A DNA stretch of 64,000 nt, taken from contig NZ_CP038436.1 of NCBI RefSeq assembly GCF_004683965.1, positions 2,852,001 to 2,916,000 on the forward strand. Reading direction: 5' to 3'. The notes beneath the pieces are model-generated. The model ran no database searches and was not told where the DNA came from. It saw only the letters and a program-made list of their open reading frames with translations. Below, piece by piece: positions 62,632 to 64,000 of the stretch. Made by a program: the position numbers and the translations under genes. The first letter of the stretch is position 1. Each line of letters starts with the position of its first letter. Source of the DNA: Nocardioides seonyuensis (lineage in GTDB: Bacteria > Actinomycetota > Actinomycetes > Propionibacteriales > Nocardioidaceae).

Positions 62632-63531
62632 GTGGCGACCTTCGTCGAAGGCCCCGTGAGGGTCTCCGTCCCCGCAACCGCTGCCAACCTCGGCCCCGGG
62701 TTCGACTCGTTGGGGCTCGCGCTCTCCCTGCACGACGAGCTGCTCGCCGAGGTCACGCCCGACGGCCTGGAGATCGACGTGAGCGGCGAGGGCGCCGGCA
62801 GCGTCCCCCTCGACGAGTCGCACCTGGTGGTGCGGGCCATGCGCGCGGCCTTCGACCTGATGCAGGCCGAGCCGTCCGGGTTGCGGCTGGAGTGCCGCAA
62901 CGCCATCCCGCACAGCCGGGGGCTCGGGTCGTCCTCGGCCGCGATCGTGGCGGGGGTGACCCTCGCACGCGCCCTGGTGGCGGGCGGCCAGCTGCTGCTC
63001 TCCGACGAGGCTCTCTTCGATCTTGCGGCCGACCTCGAGGGACACCCCGACAACGTGGCGCCCGCCTTCTACGGCGGCTTCGTCATCTCCGGCCGGGAGG
63101 ACGGGCGGTGGTACGCCGTGGCCTCGGGGGTCGACCCGCGCGTCACGCCGGTCGTCTTCGTCCCGCCGACCCCGGTGTCGACCGAGCATGCCCGCAGCCT
63201 GCTGCCCGACGTCGTGCCCCACTGCGACGCAGCCTCCCAGGCCGGTCGTACGGCGCTGCTCGTCGCCGCGCTCGCGGGTCAGCCCGAGCACCTCCTCACC
63301 GCGACCCGCGACTGGCTGCACCAGGAGCAACGCCGGTCCGCGATGCCCGACACCCTGGCGCTGGTGGACTCCTTGCGCGCCGACGGCATCCCGGCGGTGG
63401 TGTCGGGGGCAGGACCGGCTGTGCTCGCCTTCGCGGCGGCGGACACCTCCCGGCTCACCCGTCGATGTCCTCGAGGCTGGGTCGCACACGCCCTGGCGGT
63501 CGAGGCCGCCGGCGCTCGCCTGCTAGCCTGA
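62632..63531 (+). CDS. thrB: Homoserine kinase
   Basis: GHMP-family kinase that phosphorylates homoserine for ThrC. The 299-residue protein has the N-terminal VPATAANLGPGFDSLGLAL, the phosphate-binding PHSRGLGSSSAAIVAG and a C-terminal AVVSGAGPAVLAF. The GTG start at 62632 is close behind thrC. It completes the hom-thrC-thrB set of the operon. Confidence 0.95.
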   Translation: MATFVEGPVRVSVPATAANLGPGFDSLGLALSLHDELLAEVTPDGLEIDVSGEGAGSVPLDESHLVVRAMRAAFDLMQAEPSGLRLECRNAIPHSRGLGSSSAAIVAGVTLARALVAGGQLLLSDEALFDLAADLEGHPDNVAPAFYGGFVISGREDGRWYAVASGVDPRVTPVVFVPPTPVSTEHARSLLPDVVPHCDAASQAGRTALLVAALAGQPEHLLTATRDWLHQEQRRSAMPDTLALVDSLRADGIPAVVSGAGPAVLAFAAADTSRLTRRCPRGWVAHALAVEAAGARLLA

Positions 63532-63653
63532 CGGCGCGTCGCTCGACGTGTCGCCCGTCCCGGCTCTCGCCGCGCGCACGGGCACCTCAACTCCGAGGTC
63601 CGCAGTGGCCCTTCACGGCCCTGACGTGACCGCGCAACGTGTGAAGGACTCAC

Positions 63654-64000
63654 GTGACCGAGACCCCCGAGAACACTCCCGCACCCTCCGCCGCAGCGGA
63701 CGCGCCGCCGGCCAAGAAGCGTGGAGGTGGGCTGAACGCCATGCTGCTGGCCGACCTGAAGTCCATGGCCGCCGGGCTCGGAATCGCGGGCGCGGGTTCG
63801 ATGAAGAAGGCACAGCTCGTCGAGGCCATCAAGAACCAGGGCACGCCGGTGAGCAAGCCGGCCCGGACCGATCAGCGCGCGACGAAGGACGAGCCGACCA
63901 CGCCGCCCGCCCAGGAGCGTGCTGCCGAGTCGACCGGCTCAACGGACTCGCAGGAGGCCGGCAAGCAGGACTCGGGCAAGCAGGACTCTGGCAAGCAGGA
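63654..64000 (+). CDS. rho: Transcription termination factor Rho, N-terminal part (cut by window edge)
   Basis: The first 115 or so codons of Rho, an ATP-driven RNA translocase that ends transcription. After a Pro/Ala-rich start, the Rho N-terminal helical domain is seen in LNAMLLADLKSMAAGLGI and MKKAQLVEAIKNQG. A hydrophilic insert then begins, with GKQDS repeated near the window edge. Large, charged insertions before the RNA-binding domain are typical of actinobacterial Rho. The GTG at 63654 is preceded by GAAGGA. The ATPase core is outside the window. Confidence 0.88.
   Translation, partial: MTETPENTPAPSAAADAPPAKKRGGGLNAMLLADLKSMAAGLGIAGAGSMKKAQLVEAIKNQGTPVSKPARTDQRATKDEPTTPPAQERAAESTGSTDSQEAGKQDSGKQDSGKQ

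Overview
The window is a 64-kb stretch of very GC-rich, densely packed bacterial chromosome. It carries a SigR/RsrA redox sigma system, WhiB, nickel superoxide dismutase with its protease, a Kgd-type 2-oxoglutarate enzyme, a bL37-like ribosomal micro-protein, two DUF222/HNH (13E12-type) genes and many leaderless-looking starts. Together these point to a free-living high-GC actinobacterium, most likely in or near Nocardioidaceae. That family assignment is an inference from gene content; there is no rRNA here to confirm it. No phage, plasmid, CRISPR or conventional insertion sequence is visible.

Layout. 1-6.1 kb: phenylacetate catabolism (paaZ cut by the left edge, paaABCDE, and a TetR regulator at the far end), with a palindromic operator between paaZ and paaA. 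6.4-9.5 kb: a SNF2-type ATPase, an acidic DUF5709 protein and a cytidylyltransferase-fold protein. 9.5-11 kb: DUF222/HNH copy A with a conserved leader repeat. 11-18.4 kb: a five-gene acyl-CoA/short-chain dehydrogenase operon read leftward, a divergent TetR with a palindromic operator, and a secreted metalloprotease. 18.5-23 kb: a TagD-like transferase, DUF445, a small S4-domain gene flanked by two inverted repeat arrays, FKBP, CBS and HisN-like proteins and a DUF2231 membrane protein. 23-28.7 kb: a large lipoprotein, a HAD phosphatase, rsgA, aroA and DoxX.

28.7-43.1 kb is rich in regulators: a sigma factor fused to a zinc-finger/membrane/stalk region, a degenerate GGDEF-like protein, SRAP, sigR-rsrA with two candidate SigR promoters, the bL37-like gene, a second ECF sigma factor with a membrane partner, a ThDP enzyme, pdtaS, whiB1 and sigF-rsbW. 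From memory, the order sigR-rsrA ... pdtaS-whiB1 resembles the sigH-rshA ... pdtaS-whiB1 region of Mycobacterium tuberculosis. 43.1-48.7 kb holds sodN/sodX, malic enzyme, two oxidoreductases and a frameshifted membrane-lipase fusion. 48.7-50.2 kb is DUF222 copy B, inverted relative to copy A and with the same leader. 51-57 kb has kgd, a small DUF6104 gene, a lipoprotein-LCP pair and tRNA-Arg. 57-63.5 kb is argS-lysA-hom-thrC-thrB, a tightly coupled aspartate-family operon, followed by the start of rho.

How the parts work together: the paa genes open the aromatic ring of phenylacetyl-CoA, and the acyl-CoA dehydrogenase operon looks like a second, TetR-controlled acyl-CoA route. Both would feed central metabolism, where kgd and malic enzyme sit. 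The sigma, anti-sigma and WhiB genes form a stress-response cluster next to the superoxide dismutase. Candidates for something undescribed are the S4 gene enclosed by inverted repeat arrays, the DUF222 units with a shared leader, and the sigma-factor/PT-stalk fusion. No gap between genes exceeds 300 bases.
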